Position numbers and translations under genes: made by a program
Assembly (NCBI RefSeq): GCF_900172235.1
Contig: NZ_FWFQ01000017.1
Coordinates: 30,407-94,406, forward strand
Length of the DNA: 64,000 bases
Reading direction: 5' to 3'
Origin: Pseudoruegeria aquimaris
GTDB taxonomy: Bacteria > Pseudomonadota > Alphaproteobacteria > Rhodobacterales > Rhodobacteraceae
The notes under the pieces: generated by a model
The model's database searches: none
Seen by the model: only the letters and a program-made list of their open reading frames with translations
What the model was told of the DNA's origin: nothing
Part shown: piece after piece, positions 15,995 through 25,697 of the stretch
Layout: each line of letters opens with the position of its first letter
How positions within the stretch are numbered: position 1 is the first letter of the stretch

Positions 15995-16444
15995 TCAGCC
16001 TTCGATCTCGGTGATCATGTCCACGCGCGTGCCGTGACGGCCGCCTTCGAATTCGGCGCCGAGGAAGGCGTCCACGATCTCAAGCGCCAGCCCCTCGCCC
16101 ACGACGCGCGCGCCGATGGACAGCATGTTGGCGTTGTTGTGGGCGCGGATCATCTTGGCCGAGAACGTATCGCTGCACACGCCGCAGCGGATGCCTTTCA
16201 CCTTGTTCGCAGCCATCATGATGCCCTGTCCCGTGCCGCAGAGGATCACGCCCAGATCGGCCTCGCCCGAAGCCACGGCGCGCGCGGCGGCTTCGCCGTG
16301 TTTGGGGTAATGCGTGCTTTCCGGGGTCGTGGGGCCGATGTCCTGCACGGTGAAGCCTTTCGCTTCGATATGCCGGGCGATGGCCTGGCGCAGTTCGATG
16401 GCGGCGTGATCGCTGGAAAGGACGATGCGTTTGGCTGTGGACAT
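15995..16444 (-). CDS. rpiB: ribose-5-phosphate isomerase B
   Basis: 149 residues. The RpiB/LacAB fold is clear: 'RIVLSSDHAAIELRQ', the phosphate and active-site loop 'VILCGTGQGIMMAANKVKGI' with catalytic Cys in 'GVCSD', and 'RAHNNANMLSIGARV'. It interconverts ribose 5-phosphate and ribulose 5-phosphate in the pentose phosphate pathway; some members act on allose phosphate. The start was chosen at MSTAKRIV. The upstream in-frame extension overlaps the next gene region. Confidence 0.92.
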   Translation of the reverse strand: MSTAKRIVLSSDHAAIELRQAIARHIEAKGFTVQDIGPTTPESTHYPKHGEAAARAVASGEADLGVILCGTGQGIMMAANKVKGIRCGVCSDTFSAKMIRAHNNANMLSIGARVVGEGLALEIVDAFLGAEFEGGRHGTRVDMITEIEG

Positions 16445-16530
16445 GACGAGGGCCTTTTCGCTCATGGGTGGCGGGAAAACTCGGCCCGCCTTCTTCCAGC
16501 ATTCCGGCCCTGCGTCAATCGCCTGTCTCT

Positions 16531-17232
16531 TCAAGCGCCGCCGCGCGCCTGCACCTCGGCGGCCGTCTCGATGCGCTCGGAGTAGCGATCCGTCAGGTAG
16601 GCGGAGCGGCCGCGTGTCATGTAGGTGAACTTCACCAGCTCCTCCATCACGTCCACCACGCGCAGGTAGAGCGGGGAGAATTTCATCCGGTCGCCTTCGA
16701 ACTCGTTCCACGCGCGCGGGATCGAGGATTGGTTGGGGATCGTCACCATCCGCATCCAGCGCCCGAGAATGCGCATCTGGTTCACGGCGTTGAAACTCTG
16801 CGAGCCGCCCGAGACCTGCATGAGCGCCAGCGTCTTTCCTTGAGTCGGACGCACGGCGCCGGCGCTCAGCGGGAGCCAGTCGATCTGCGTCTTCATGATC
16901 CCGGTCATCGCGCCGTGGCGCTCCGGCGAGGACCAGACCATCCCTTCGGACCAGACGGCCAGCTCGCGCAGTTCGGCGACCTTCTCGTTCTCAGGCCCTT
17001 CCGCATCGGGCAGCGGCAGGCCCCGCGGATCGAACATGCGCGTCTCGCAACCGAAGGCCCGCAGCAGGCGCGCGGCCTCCTCGGCGGCCTTGCGCGAATA
17101 GCTCACCTCGCGCAGGGAACCGTAGAGCAGCAGGATGCGCGGCGGGTGCATCGGATCGCCCGGCGCCACGAGGCGCTCAGGCTCGATCGGGGTGAAGCGC
17201 GCGGGATCGATATGGGGCAGATCGTCCATCAT
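16531..17232 (-). CDS. arsH: ArsH-like NADPH-dependent FMN reductase
   Basis: 233 residues with flavodoxin-like fold: '[20 protein letters not shown]' (FMN phosphate loop) and '[20 protein letters not shown]', both characteristic of ArsH. ArsH oxidises organoarsenicals and reduces quinones or azo dyes. No arsenic regulator or pump is visible nearby, so here it may be a general quinone/flavin reductase. The N-terminal extension before 'RILLLYG' (about 31 residues) is normal for ArsH. Confidence 0.9.
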   Translation of the reverse strand: MMDDLPHIDPARFTPIEPERLVAPGDPMHPPRILLLYGSLREVSYSRKAAEEAARLLRAFGCETRMFDPRGLPLPDAEGPENEKVAELRELAVWSEGMVWSSPERHGAMTGIMKTQIDWLPLSAGAVRPTQGKTLALMQVSGGSQSFNAVNQMRILGRWMRMVTIPNQSSIPRAWNEFEGDRMKFSPLYLRVVDVMEELVKFTYMTRGRSAYLTDRYSERIETAAEVQARGGA

Positions 17233-17265
17233 GAAGCCCTTTCCGGCGTGCCGGCCGCCATCGCC

Positions 17266-17718
17266 TCAGGTGGCTTCTTCCTCGAGGTGGAGCTTCATGT
17301 CCAGCAGAACGCGCTGGAGCGCCACGGTTTCGCGGATCAGCCGCTTGGCCTCGTTGATGGTGATGACGTTGTCTTCGATGGCCTGGTTGCATTCGGCCAT
17401 CAGCATCGCGAAGCGGTGGGAAAGCGCGATCACGTCGGAGTTCACGCCCCCCGGCGCGTTGCGCTGCTCGTTGTTGTAGGACAGCGTGATCCCGCGCAAC
17501 TCTGCCAGCGCCGTCGTCACATGCGGATAGGCGGCCTCCTTCTCGAGGGCGGCCACCGCATCGATGGGCATGAAGCGATCCTTGTGCTCCTCGGAATCCG
17601 AGTAGTAGCGGCCGAGCGTCGCCTTGGACTTGCCGGTGATCTTGCAGGCCGCCTCGATGCCCACCTCCTTCACCAGCGCCTCGGTGTGTTTCTTCAGGTA
17701 TGCCCCGGTATCCGCCAT
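17266..17718 (-). CDS. small putative DNA-binding regulator (CII-like helix-turn-helix)
   Basis: 150 residues, mostly helical. The N-terminal part has a likely HTH ('EAACKITGKSKATLGRYYSD') followed by 'RFMPIDAVAALEKEA', a pattern seen in phage CII-type regulators. The C-terminal half is a long helix/coiled coil ('NEAKRLIRETVALQRVLLDM'). The target is unknown. It lies upstream of arsH on the same strand, 33 bp away, so the two may be co-transcribed. A palindrome AATGACA-N11-TGTCATT lies about 80 bp upstream. Confidence 0.6.
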   Translation of the reverse strand: MADTGAYLKKHTEALVKEVGIEAACKITGKSKATLGRYYSDSEEHKDRFMPIDAVAALEKEAAYPHVTTALAELRGITLSYNNEQRNAPGGVNSDVIALSHRFAMLMAECNQAIEDNVITINEAKRLIRETVALQRVLLDMKLHLEEEAT

Positions 17719-18170
17719 CTTTGCCCTTTCTGCACCCTGCCGTCCTGCGGCCGCCTTCTGCCCCGGCAGGGGGAACTCCCCCTATAATTTCCCATTAATG
17801 ACAGAAGCACAATTTGTCATTCTTCTAATTGTCCCGATGTTACGGGATTTTAGTGAGTACCGACGTCCCCATCGTCGGCTATTTGCAAGGGGCCGACGTG
17901 GAATTGTGCAGATCCCCTGGCCCGGCCGGGACCTGAGCCCTCTCGGTTTGTGCAGTGCGAGGCTCGTTGCGTCTTGCCGGATGCGGATCATCATCCCCAG
18001 GCGAAAGCCGGTCCGCCGATGGCCCGTGGCAGGTTTCGCGCTGCACGCTTGCGTTTTCCCGTTTTCCGGCAGCCTGCCTTTCGCACCATCCGCGCTCTTT
18101 GCGCCACGGCCGGGCCGCGCGCCGCCACGGCCATCTTGCGCCGCCGGCGGGCTTTCGCGTAACTGCGCCC
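17719..18170. other. 452-bp divergent spacer between the CII-like gene and tdk
   Basis: Contains an AT-rich stretch (17783-17835) with the inverted repeat AATGACA / TGTCATT (17797-17803, 17815-17821). On the minus strand it contains TTGTGC followed 17 nt later by AATTAT, which could be the promoter of the regulator gene, with the palindrome overlapping it. The part next to tdk (17930-18170) is GC-rich, with no clear promoter or RNA structure. Confidence 0.4.
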
Positions 18171-18761
18171 ATGGCCAAGCTCTACTTCCACTACTCGACG
18201 ATGAACGCCGGCAAGTCCACCTTGCTGCTGCAAGCCGCCCACAACTACACCGAACGCGGCATGGAGACCTACCTGCTGACGGCGCGCATCGACGATCGCG
18301 CCGGCCCGGCACGGATCGCCTCGCGCATCGGCATCGGCAAATCCGCCGACACTTTCGACACCGAAGACGACCTCTTCACCATGATCGGCAGGCGGCTCGC
18401 CGATGGCCCCTGCGCCTGCGCCTTCGTGGACGAGGCGCAGTTCCTGACGCCGGAGCAGGTCTGGCAACTGGCGCGGGTGGTGGACGATCTGGGCCTGCCC
18501 GTCATGTGCTACGGCCTGCGCGTGGATTTCCGGGGCGAGCTGTTCCCCGGTTCGGCGTCGCTTCTGGCACTGGCCGACGAAATGCGCGAGGTGCGCACCA
18601 TCTGCCATTGCGGCAAGAAGGCCACGATGGTGGTGCGCATGGGGCCCGACGGCAAGGTGCTGAAGGAAGGTGCACAGGTGCAGATCGGTGGCAACGAAAG
18701 CTACGTCTCGCTCTGCCGCCGCCACTGGCGCGAGGCGATGGGCGATCGGAGCCAAGCTTAG
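18171..18761 (+). CDS. tdk: thymidine kinase
   Basis: 196 residues, type II thymidine kinase. P-loop 'YSTMNAGKSTLLLQAAHNY', the catalytic 'CAFVDEAQFL' (Asp/Glu base), the thymidine-binding 'LPVMCYGLRVDFRGELFPGS' and zinc-site cysteines in 'TICHCGKKATMVV' and 'SLCRRHW'. It phosphorylates thymidine with ATP for nucleotide salvage. The start is the ATG before the P-loop strand; the frame is open far upstream but without family character. Convergent with the downstream dehydrogenase. Confidence 0.95.
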   Translation: MAKLYFHYSTMNAGKSTLLLQAAHNYTERGMETYLLTARIDDRAGPARIASRIGIGKSADTFDTEDDLFTMIGRRLADGPCACAFVDEAQFLTPEQVWQLARVVDDLGLPVMCYGLRVDFRGELFPGSASLLALADEMREVRTICHCGKKATMVVRMGPDGKVLKEGAQVQIGGNESYVSLCRRHWREAMGDRSQA

Positions 18762-18812
18762 GCGGCCTGCAAGGACATGCCCGAGCGGCGGCACCCGACG
18801 GCGCACCAAGTC

Positions 18813-19772
18813 TCAGCCCACCCGGTTCGGAAGCTCTTCCCCGCGTGCATGGGCCAGAAGGTTCTCCACCGCCATCAGCCCCATCTCGGTGCGCACGTTC
18901 AGCGCCGCGGTGCCGAGGTGCGGCAGCAGCGTGACGTTCTCCATCGCACGCAGTGCCTCGGGCACATCCGGCTCGAACTCGTAGACATCCAGCCCCGCGC
19001 CCGCGATCCGGCCCGATTGAAGCGCGGCGATCAGCGCGGCCTCGTCCACGATGTCGCCCCGCGCGATGTTGATGAACAGCCCCGTGGGCTTCATCGCCGC
19101 GAAGGCCCCGGCATCGATCAGGTGATGGGTCTGCGGCGTGGCGGGCACCGCCACCACCACCACGTCCGACACACCCATGACCTCTTCGATGCTGCCGAGC
19201 TGGTGCGCGGGCATCCCCGGATCGCGGACCTCGGAGCGGTTGTAGAACACCACCTCCATGTCGAAGCCGAAATGGCAGCGTTTCGCGATGGCCTTGCCGA
19301 TGCGGCCCATGCCGATCACGCCTAGGCGGCTGCCCGTCACGTGGCGGCCCAGCAGCTGGGTGGGGTGCCAGCCCTCCCACCGGCCCGCGCGCAGCATCCG
19401 CTCGCCTTCGCCGGCGCGGCGGGCCGTCATCAGGATCAGGGTGAGGGCGATGTCAGCGGTGGCGTCGGTCACGGCACCGGGCGTGTTCGTCACGGCCACG
19501 CCGGCCGCGCGTGCCGCTTCCACGTCGATGTGGTTGTAGCCGACGCCGAAATTGGCCAGCAGGCGGCAGCGCAGGCCTTCACCCGCGAAGGCTTCGGCGG
19601 TGAATTGATCGCGCAGGGTGGGCAGGATCGCATCATGGCCGCGCAGTGCCTCGGCGCAATCCGCCGGCGTCATCGGTGCGTTGCTCTCGCGCACCGTCAC
19701 CTTGTAGGCGGCACGGGCCGCTTCGAGTACGGGTTCAGGCAGAGGGCGGGTGACGAACAGGCTCGACTTCAA
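18813..19772 (-). CDS. D-2-hydroxyacid dehydrogenase (glyoxylate/hydroxypyruvate reductase type)
   Basis: 319 residues. NAD-binding 'LGVIGMGRIGKAIAKRCHFG', catalytic Arg in 'INIARGDIVDEAALI', Glu in 'LDVYEFEPDVP' and His in 'PHLGTAALNVR'. 'NFGVGYNHIDV' is the substrate-side loop of the GyaR/GhrB group. It probably reduces glyoxylate or hydroxypyruvate. The ATG overlaps the csaA stop (ATGA), so it is the third gene of the proC-csaA operon. Confidence 0.9.
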   Translation of the reverse strand: MKSSLFVTRPLPEPVLEAARAAYKVTVRESNAPMTPADCAEALRGHDAILPTLRDQFTAEAFAGEGLRCRLLANFGVGYNHIDVEAARAAGVAVTNTPGAVTDATADIALTLILMTARRAGEGERMLRAGRWEGWHPTQLLGRHVTGSRLGVIGMGRIGKAIAKRCHFGFDMEVVFYNRSEVRDPGMPAHQLGSIEEVMGVSDVVVVAVPATPQTHHLIDAGAFAAMKPTGLFINIARGDIVDEAALIAALQSGRIAGAGLDVYEFEPDVPEALRAMENVTLLPHLGTAALNVRTEMGLMAVENLLAHARGEELPNRVG

Positions 19773-20106
19773 AACAGCCTCCCGCCCTGCGGCACCGGCT
19801 TGTCGGGCGTGAGCAACACCACTTCACCGTCTTCATCCGGCACGCCGAGAACCAGGATCTCGCTCATGAACTTGCCGATCTGGCGCGGCGGGAAGTTGAC
19901 CACCGCCATCACCTGCTTGCCGATCAGCTCCTCCGGTTCATAGTGGCGGGTGATCTGCGCGGAGCTTTTCTTCACCCCCAGATCGCCACCGAAATCCACC
20001 CAGAGCTTGATCGCGGGCTTGCGCGCCTCGGGGTAGGGTTCGGCCTGCACCACGGTGCCGACGCGCACGTCCACTTTCAGGAAATCCTCGAAGCTGATCG
20101 CATCGC

Positions 20107-20110
<4 letters not shown>
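19769..20110 (-). CDS. csaA: CsaA, tRNA-binding-domain protein
   Basis: 113 residues, a single EMAP/Trbp111-type OB fold. 'FLKVDVRVGTVVQAEPYPEA' opens it, then 'SAQITRHY', 'LIGKQVMAVVNFPPRQIG' and 'SEILVLG'. CsaA is described as a secretion-related chaperone in Bacillus and binds tRNA in vitro. The dimer has about this length. Both ends overlap neighbours by 4 bp (ATGA), linking proC, csaA and the hydroxyacid dehydrogenase. Confidence 0.93.
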
Positions 20111-20928
<818 letters not shown>

Positions 20929-20967
20929 TGCCCTACCCGTTTCCTCTGTATCGGTTCGGGCGGCAGG

Positions 20968-21471
20968 TTAGGCGCGTCCGTAGGCCTCCGCAATGGCGAC
21001 TTGCATCGCCTCTTCGGGGGTCTGGTTGGCCCATGCCACGAGCTGGAACGCAGGGTAGAAACGTTCCGAGGCGCGCACGGCCGTGGAGATGAGCGTGCCG
21101 ATCTGTTCGCTCATCGGAAGTTGCCCGCCGGCCATGACGAGGCCGTAGCGGTAGACCATGAGGCGCTGCTCGTGCCAGTAGGTGAAGGCCCCGGCCCAGC
21201 ACTGATCGTTGGTGTGGTTGAGCGCCTCGTAGAGCGCGGGGACGCGATCCTCCGGCGGCTCCATCTCGAAGGTGCAGATCATGCGCAGCGTTTCGTCGTA
21301 ATCGGACCACGCCAGAGTGATGGAATAGGTGCGCCATTGCCCCTCCACCGCCATGGCGATCTGGTCATCGGCGACGCGATCGAACTCCCATGCGTGATGC
21401 TCTGCAAGCGTCTCGACGATGTCGATCGGGTGCAGATCTTCTGCTTCAGAATAATGCTCGGATAGTGACAT
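20968..21471 (-). CDS. YbjN domain-containing protein
   Basis: 167 residues of the YbjN superfamily (type III secretion chaperone-like fold). Typical features are 'PIDIVETLAEHHAWEFDR' at the N-terminus, a strand 'WRTYSITLAWSDYDETLRM', and 'ALNHTNDQCWAGAFTY'. E. coli YbjN affects motility and stress responses; the molecular role is unclear. A good ribosome binding site precedes MSLSEHYSE. Same strand as proC, 39 bp before it. Confidence 0.85.
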   Translation of the reverse strand: MSLSEHYSEAEDLHPIDIVETLAEHHAWEFDRVADDQIAMAVEGQWRTYSITLAWSDYDETLRMICTFEMEPPEDRVPALYEALNHTNDQCWAGAFTYWHEQRLMVYRYGLVMAGGQLPMSEQIGTLISTAVRASERFYPAFQLVAWANQTPEEAMQVAIAEAYGRA

Positions 21472-21701
21472 TGCCCGGCCTCTTCTTTGTTCGCCTAATG
21501 TGGGTGGCAGCCCACAAGACGCTGGGTGTCGTTACAAGGAAGAGCGGGGTCAGCAGCTCCCCCTTACTAGATATGGTGCAGGTGGAGGGGCGCGTCTGTA
21601 AAGCCAAAACTTGGGGATAACCGCAATAAGTTGTGGATGCATTCGATCCGCGCACAAAATTCAGGTGCGCCGCGAAGCGCGATCAGGCGCGCTTCGGCCA
21701 A
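21472..21701. other. spacer between YbjN gene and the ubiK terminator
   Basis: Promoter region of the ybjN-proC operon. It also contains a perfect inverted repeat CGAAGCGCG / CGCGCTTCG (about 21674-21697), just beyond the ubiK terminator, and an imperfect GTGGG...CCCAC hairpin near 21499-21514. Two words resembling DnaA boxes (21612-21620 and 21632-21640) are noted but not convincing. Confidence 0.35.
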
Positions 21702-21728
21702 AGAAAAAGGCGCCCGAGAGGGGCGCCC
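21702..21728 (-). terminator. rho-independent terminator of ubiK
   Basis: On the minus strand GGCGCCC-CTCTC-GGGCGCC is followed at once by TTTTTCTTT. This is a 7-bp GC stem with a U-run, 40-50 bp after the ubiK stop. Confidence 0.85.
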
Positions 21729-21770
21729 ATGCGAGCGCCGGGCAAGGGCCCGGTAGCTGTGGAGCGAGGT

Positions 21771-22013
21771 TTATTTCTGCGCTTCGAGCGCATCCAGCCG
21801 GGCCTTGAGCGCCTCGTTCTCCTCGCGGGCCTTCTGGGCCATGGCGCGCACGGCGTCGAATTCCTCGCGGGTGACGAAATCACGATCCGCCAGCCAGCGG
21901 TCCATCATGCTCTTCATCGCCGTTTCCGCCTCCGCGCGCGCGCCCTGCGCCACGCCCATGGCATTGGACATCAGCTGCGAAATATCATCGAGAACCTTGT
22001 TGCGCGTCTGCAT
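21771..22013 (-). CDS. ubiK: UbiK-like accessory protein (BMFP family)
   Basis: 80 residues. The N-terminal amphipathic part is 'LDDISQLMSNAMGVAQGARA'; the C-terminal coiled coil ends 'REENEALKARLDALEAQK'. 'DFVTREEFDAVRAMAQKARE' is the BMFP/YqiC signature. UbiK assists ubiquinone biosynthesis (aerobic steps, with UbiJ) in E. coli and forms trimers at the membrane. Divergent from lgt, sharing a 108-bp promoter region, and followed by a good terminator. Confidence 0.9.
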   Translation of the reverse strand: MQTRNKVLDDISQLMSNAMGVAQGARAEAETAMKSMMDRWLADRDFVTREEFDAVRAMAQKAREENEALKARLDALEAQK

Positions 22014-22121
22014 GGATCACCTAACCGTTTTGCTTGAGCCCTATATGGCGTCGCAGGCCCGAAACCTCAAGGTCATCGTCTCCGGTTGACTTCCCCTCTC
22101 GGCCAAAGGCACAGAAGGCAC

Positions 22122-23012
22122 ATGCAGGCAGTCCTTTCCTTCCCCAATATCGGCCCCGAGATCTTCGCGATCGAGATCGGCGGCTTTTCCTTCGCGCTGC
22201 GCTGGTACGCGATGGCCTATATCGTGGGGCTGATCATTGGCTGGCGCATCGTCGTGGCGTTGATGAAACGGCCCACGCTCTGGCCCGCGAACACCGCGCC
22301 GATGAAGCCCGAACAGGTCGAGGAACTGCTGACATGGATCATCCTCGGGGTGATCCTTGGCGGACGGCTGGGCTTCGTGCTGTTCTACCAGCCGGCCTAT
22401 TACCTCTCCAACCCGGCCGACATCCTGAAGGTCTGGCAGGGGGGCATGTCCTTCCATGGCGGCTTCCTCGGCGTGGTGAGCGCCACATGGCTCTTCGCCC
22501 GCAAGCACGCGATCCCGGTGCCTTCCCTTTCGGACGCCATCGCCATGGCCGCGCCGCCGGGGCTCATGTTGGGGCGGATCGCCAATTTCATCAACGCCGA
22601 GCTCTGGGGCCGCCCGAGCGATCTGCCCTGGGCGGTGATCTTCCCCGGACAGGCAGCGCAGGATTGCCCCGGCGTCGAAGGGCTCTGCGCCCGCCACCCC
22701 TCGCAGCTCTACGAGGCCGCGCTCGAAGGGCTGATCCTCGGCGGGGTGATGCTTTTCCTCGCCCTGCGGCGCGGCTGGCTGAAACAGCCGCTGGCCCTCA
22801 CCGGTGTGTTCCTGCTGGGTTACGGGCTGTCGCGCTACGTGGTGGAGTTCTTCCGGCAGGCCGACGCGCAGTTCATCACGCCCGACAACCCGCTGGGCCG
22901 CATTCTCGATCTGGGCCCGCTGGGTGTCAGCATGGGCCAGGCGCTTTCGCTGCCGATGATCGCCGCCGGCGCGCTGCTGATCCTCTGGGCACGGCGCCGG
23001 CCGGCGGCATGA
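22122..23012 (+). CDS. lgt: prolipoprotein diacylglyceryl transferase
   Basis: 296 residues with about seven transmembrane helices. Essential motifs: '[15 protein letters not shown]', '[11 protein letters not shown]', '[13 protein letters not shown]' and the Lgt signature '[17 protein letters not shown]'. '[13 protein letters not shown]' and '[15 protein letters not shown]' follow. It transfers diacylglycerol from phosphatidylglycerol to the lipobox Cys of prelipoproteins. The start [13 protein letters not shown] is preceded by AAGG. The ATG of the next gene overlaps its stop. Confidence 0.95.
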   Translation: MQAVLSFPNIGPEIFAIEIGGFSFALRWYAMAYIVGLIIGWRIVVALMKRPTLWPANTAPMKPEQVEELLTWIILGVILGGRLGFVLFYQPAYYLSNPADILKVWQGGMSFHGGFLGVVSATWLFARKHAIPVPSLSDAIAMAAPPGLMLGRIANFINAELWGRPSDLPWAVIFPGQAAQDCPGVEGLCARHPSQLYEAALEGLILGGVMLFLALRRGWLKQPLALTGVFLLGYGLSRYVVEFFRQADAQFITPDNPLGRILDLGPLGVSMGQALSLPMIAAGALLILWARRRPAA

Positions 23013-24082
23013 ACGCGCTGGCCCGCCTCCTCGCCGAGCGCATCCGTGCCGGTGGCCCGATCCCGCTGGCCGATTTCATGGGCGAGTGCCTGATGCACCC
23101 GGAGCATGGCTACTACAGCACCCGCGATCCCTTCGGGGCGGCGGGCGATTTCACCACCGCGCCGGAGATCAGCCAGATGTTCGGCGAACTCTGCGGACTG
23201 AGCCTTGCGCAGGCCTGGCTCGACCAGGGCGCGCCCTCCCCCTTCCGCCTCGTGGAGCTCGGCCCCGGCCGCGGCACCCTGATGGCGGACCTGCTGCGCG
23301 CCACGAAAGGCGTGCCGGGGTTTCACGCGGCGATGCGGCTGCATCTCGTGGAGGCATCGCCCACCTTGCGGGAGGCGCAGCGCAAGGCGCTTCGGGGCCA
23401 CGATGCCACATGGCACGCCAGCCTCTCGGAGGTGCCGGAAGGCCCGCTCTTCCTGATCGCAAACGAATTCTTCGACGCCCTGCCCATCCGCCAGTTCCAG
23501 CGCGCCGTGGAAGGCGGCTGGTGCGAGCGGCTCGTAGGGCTTTCGGACGGCGGCGCTCTGGCCTTCGGGCTGGCCCGCCCGGCCCCGGTGGCAGCGCTTG
23601 CCCACCGCGAGGCCGACACGCGGCCCGGCGACATCGTGGAGCTCTGCCCCGCCGCCGCCGCGATCGCCGGAGAGATCGCCGCGCGGCTGCGGGCCGATGG
23701 CGGCGCGGCGCTGATCATTGACTACGGCGACTGGCGCTCGCTGGGCGATACGCTCCAGGCGCTGCGCGGCCACGCCCCTGCCGACCCCCTCGCCGCCCCC
23801 GGAACGGCCGATCTGACCGCCCACGTGGATTTCGAGGCGCTGGCGCAGACCGCGCGCGCGCACGCCGACATCAGCCGGCTCACGCCGCAGGGCGTCTTCC
23901 TCGAACGGCTCGGCCTCACCGCGCGGGCTCAGGCGCTGGCAAAGGGCCTTGCGGGCGAGGCGCTCACGGCGCATGTTGCTGCCCATAGGCGCCTGGCCCA
24001 CCCAGAGGAGATGGGCCGGCTGTTCAAGGTTCTGGCCGTCGTCCCCAAAGGGGCGCCGCTGCCGCCGGGGGTGGAACGATGA
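23009..24082 (+). CDS. MidA/NDUFAF7-like SAM-dependent methyltransferase
   Basis: 357 residues of the COG1565 family. The N-terminal '[20 protein letters not shown]' and '[16 protein letters not shown]' are family signatures; the SAM site is '[19 protein letters not shown]', followed by '[14 protein letters not shown]'. The mitochondrial homologue methylates an arginine of complex I subunit NDUFS2, so a role in respiratory complex assembly is plausible but unproved here. It overlaps lgt (ATGA) and the next gene (ATGA), a common lgt-midA-pgeF order in alphaproteobacteria. Confidence 0.9.
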   Translation: MNALARLLAERIRAGGPIPLADFMGECLMHPEHGYYSTRDPFGAAGDFTTAPEISQMFGELCGLSLAQAWLDQGAPSPFRLVELGPGRGTLMADLLRATKGVPGFHAAMRLHLVEASPTLREAQRKALRGHDATWHASLSEVPEGPLFLIANEFFDALPIRQFQRAVEGGWCERLVGLSDGGALAFGLARPAPVAALAHREADTRPGDIVELCPAAAAIAGEIAARLRADGGAALIIDYGDWRSLGDTLQALRGHAPADPLAAPGTADLTAHVDFEALAQTARAHADISRLTPQGVFLERLGLTARAQALAKGLAGEALTAHVAAHRRLAHPEEMGRLFKVLAVVPKGAPLPPGVER

Positions 24083-24834
24083 CGCTTGAAATCCTGACCT
24101 GCGAAGCCCTCGGCCCCGTCCGACACGGCTTCTTCACCCGCAAGGGCGGGGCCTCTTCCGGCATTTTCGACGGACTGAACTGCGGCATGGGCTCTTCCGA
24201 CCAGGCGGAAATCGTGCAGATCAACCGCGCCCGCGTGGCCGAGGCGATGGGCGTTGCGCCCGAGGCAATGACCTACGTGCACCAGGTGCACTCCCCCGAC
24301 GTGGTGACGATATCCGCGCCGGGCGAAGGCGGCGGCACCGCCGATGCGATGGTCACCGCCACGCCGGGGCTGGCGCTGGCGATCCTCACCGCCGACTGCC
24401 AGCCGGTGCTGCTGGCCGATGCCGAGAACGGCGTGATCGGCGCGGCGCATGCGGGCTGGAAGGGCACGCTGGACGGGGTGCTCGAAAACACGGTTGAGGC
24501 CATGGTCGCCCTCGGCGCGGACCGCTCGGCGATCCGGGCCGCCATCGGTCCCTCCATCAGCCAGCGGGCCTACGAGGTGGGCCCGGAGTTCGTGGAACGC
24601 TTCATCGACGAAGATCCCGAGACGGCGCGCTACTTCGGCACCGGCGAAGGCGACCGCTACCTCTTCAACCTGCCGCTGATGGGCCTGCATCGGCTGCGCG
24701 GCGCGGGCGTCGGCGTGGCGGAATGGACGGGGCATTGCACCTACTCCGACCCGGAGCGGTTCTACTCCTACCGCCGCAGCGTCCATGCGAAGGAGGCCGA
24801 CTACGGCCGCCTCGTGAGCGTGATCCGACTCTGA
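24079..24834 (+). CDS. pgeF: PgeF/YfiH-like multicopper polyphenol oxidase (laccase) domain protein
   Basis: 251 residues. Metal-site signatures: 'TYVHQVHSPDVV', 'TADCQPVLLAD' (Cys ligand), 'GAAHAGWKGTLDGV' (His ligand) and the C-terminal 'HCTYSDPERFYSYRR'. Members act on nucleosides (adenosine deaminase/phosphorylase) and correct misincorporated L-serine in peptidoglycan precursors in E. coli. Last gene of the lgt operon; the start overlaps the methyltransferase stop. Confidence 0.92.
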   Translation: MTLEILTCEALGPVRHGFFTRKGGASSGIFDGLNCGMGSSDQAEIVQINRARVAEAMGVAPEAMTYVHQVHSPDVVTISAPGEGGGTADAMVTATPGLALAILTADCQPVLLADAENGVIGAAHAGWKGTLDGVLENTVEAMVALGADRSAIRAAIGPSISQRAYEVGPEFVERFIDEDPETARYFGTGEGDRYLFNLPLMGLHRLRGAGVGVAEWTGHCTYSDPERFYSYRRSVHAKEADYGRLVSVIRL

Positions 24835-25156
24835 GAGCGGGCCGTCCGGGCAATTCGGGGCAGGTCACGGCAATTTGGGCAGGAAGGCGGCACCTTCCCG
24901 CAGATTGCCGCCACAAAGCCGGGAAACAATCCCGGCGGCGCGAGCGGAATTGTCTGCAAAACCCTTTGAAATCAGCCGTTCCCGGGCGTTCCGGCAAGGC
25001 TTTGCCCTTCAGGGCCCGTCAAAGCGCGATGCCTAAAACTTTCCATGAAATCTTCGCGCAATCGGCCCTGCGCGCCGCGATACTGGCTCCAACACGGCAA
25101 GAACAGCCGGCCAGAACAGCCGGCCAGACGGAAGATCAAACAGTGACGGAGTGGGT
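24835..25156. other. 322-bp spacer after pgeF
   Basis: Contains a perfect tandem duplication of GAACAGCCGGCCA (25101-25113 and 25114-25126) close to the ribosome binding site of the 50-aa gene, and two similar GGCAATTYGGG words (about 24850 and 24872). A palindrome-rich stretch CCGGGAAACAATCCCGG lies near 24920. It presumably holds the promoter of the small gene; no clear terminator for pgeF. Confidence 0.35.
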
Positions 25157-25309
25157 ATGATGAAACTGAAGAAGCGCATGATCGAGGGTGTGAAAGCGGA
25201 AGCCGAGGCCCTGACGCACAAGATGCCCTGGGAACGCGGCGCCCGCCGCAAGGCCTTCATCCTGAGCCGCGCGCTGAAAGAGCAGCCGCGCCGCCGCGCC
25301 CGCGCCTGA
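25157..25309 (+). CDS. small basic protein (50 aa)
   Basis: Starts MMKLKKRMIEGVKAEAEAL and ends in an arginine-rich tail ('LKEQPRRRARA'). It is strongly basic and predicted helical, with a central 'MPWERGARRKAFILSRA'. GGAG lies 5-8 nt before the paired ATGs, and an 11-bp-stem hairpin follows 54 bp after the stop. These signals and the protein-like codon pattern make it likely real. Family unknown; nucleic-acid binding would fit the charge. Confidence 0.6.
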   Translation: MMKLKKRMIEGVKAEAEALTHKMPWERGARRKAFILSRALKEQPRRRARA

Positions 25310-25362
25310 CATCCTTTCCCTCGCGCCGGGGCAGGCCCGCACGGGCCACGCCGGCGCCGCGA

Positions 25363-25391
25363 ATGGGCCGCCCCCTCGGGCGGCCCATTTG
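25363..25391 (+). terminator. strong hairpin after the 50-aa gene
   Basis: Perfect 11-bp stem ATGGGCCGCCC-CCTC-GGGCGGCCCAT followed by TTTGCCGTTT. The U-run is weak, but the position and stem suggest a terminator. Confidence 0.6.
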
Positions 25392-25697
25392 CCGTTTATC
25401 CGCACCTGTTTCCGCACCGGCTCCGCCTCTCCACCCGGCCGCCCCTGCCCGACCGCCCCCTGCCCCGGCGGCGCCCCGATTCGGCCCCGCCGCCTCCGCC
25501 AGCCCCGCCCAATTGTGGCAACGGACCATAGCTTGCGGAAACAGTCCCTGCCCGAACGGGGGAATTGCCCTCGCCGCGCAAATCAATGCTGCCGGAATTT
25601 TGACAATCCGGCGCCTGATCGCCCATCGTAGCCGCATAGTCCTTCTGCTTTCTCGGTGGGGGCCGGTGCAGATGTGATCAGGCGAAAGGCTGAACGC
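25392..25697. other. 306-bp spacer before the Hint-domain gene
   Basis: GC-rich left part (proline-like codon runs, no start) and a more AT-rich right part (25555-25650) with TTGACA-like TTTGACAATCCGG near 25599, probably the promoter of the Hint-domain gene. No RNA gene or repeat recognised. Confidence 0.35.

Noticed and set aside
21612..21640. Two DnaA-box-like words suggesting a replication origin
   Set aside because: Each has mismatches, there are only two, no AT-rich unwinding region or origin-linked genes (dnaA, hemE, parAB) are near.
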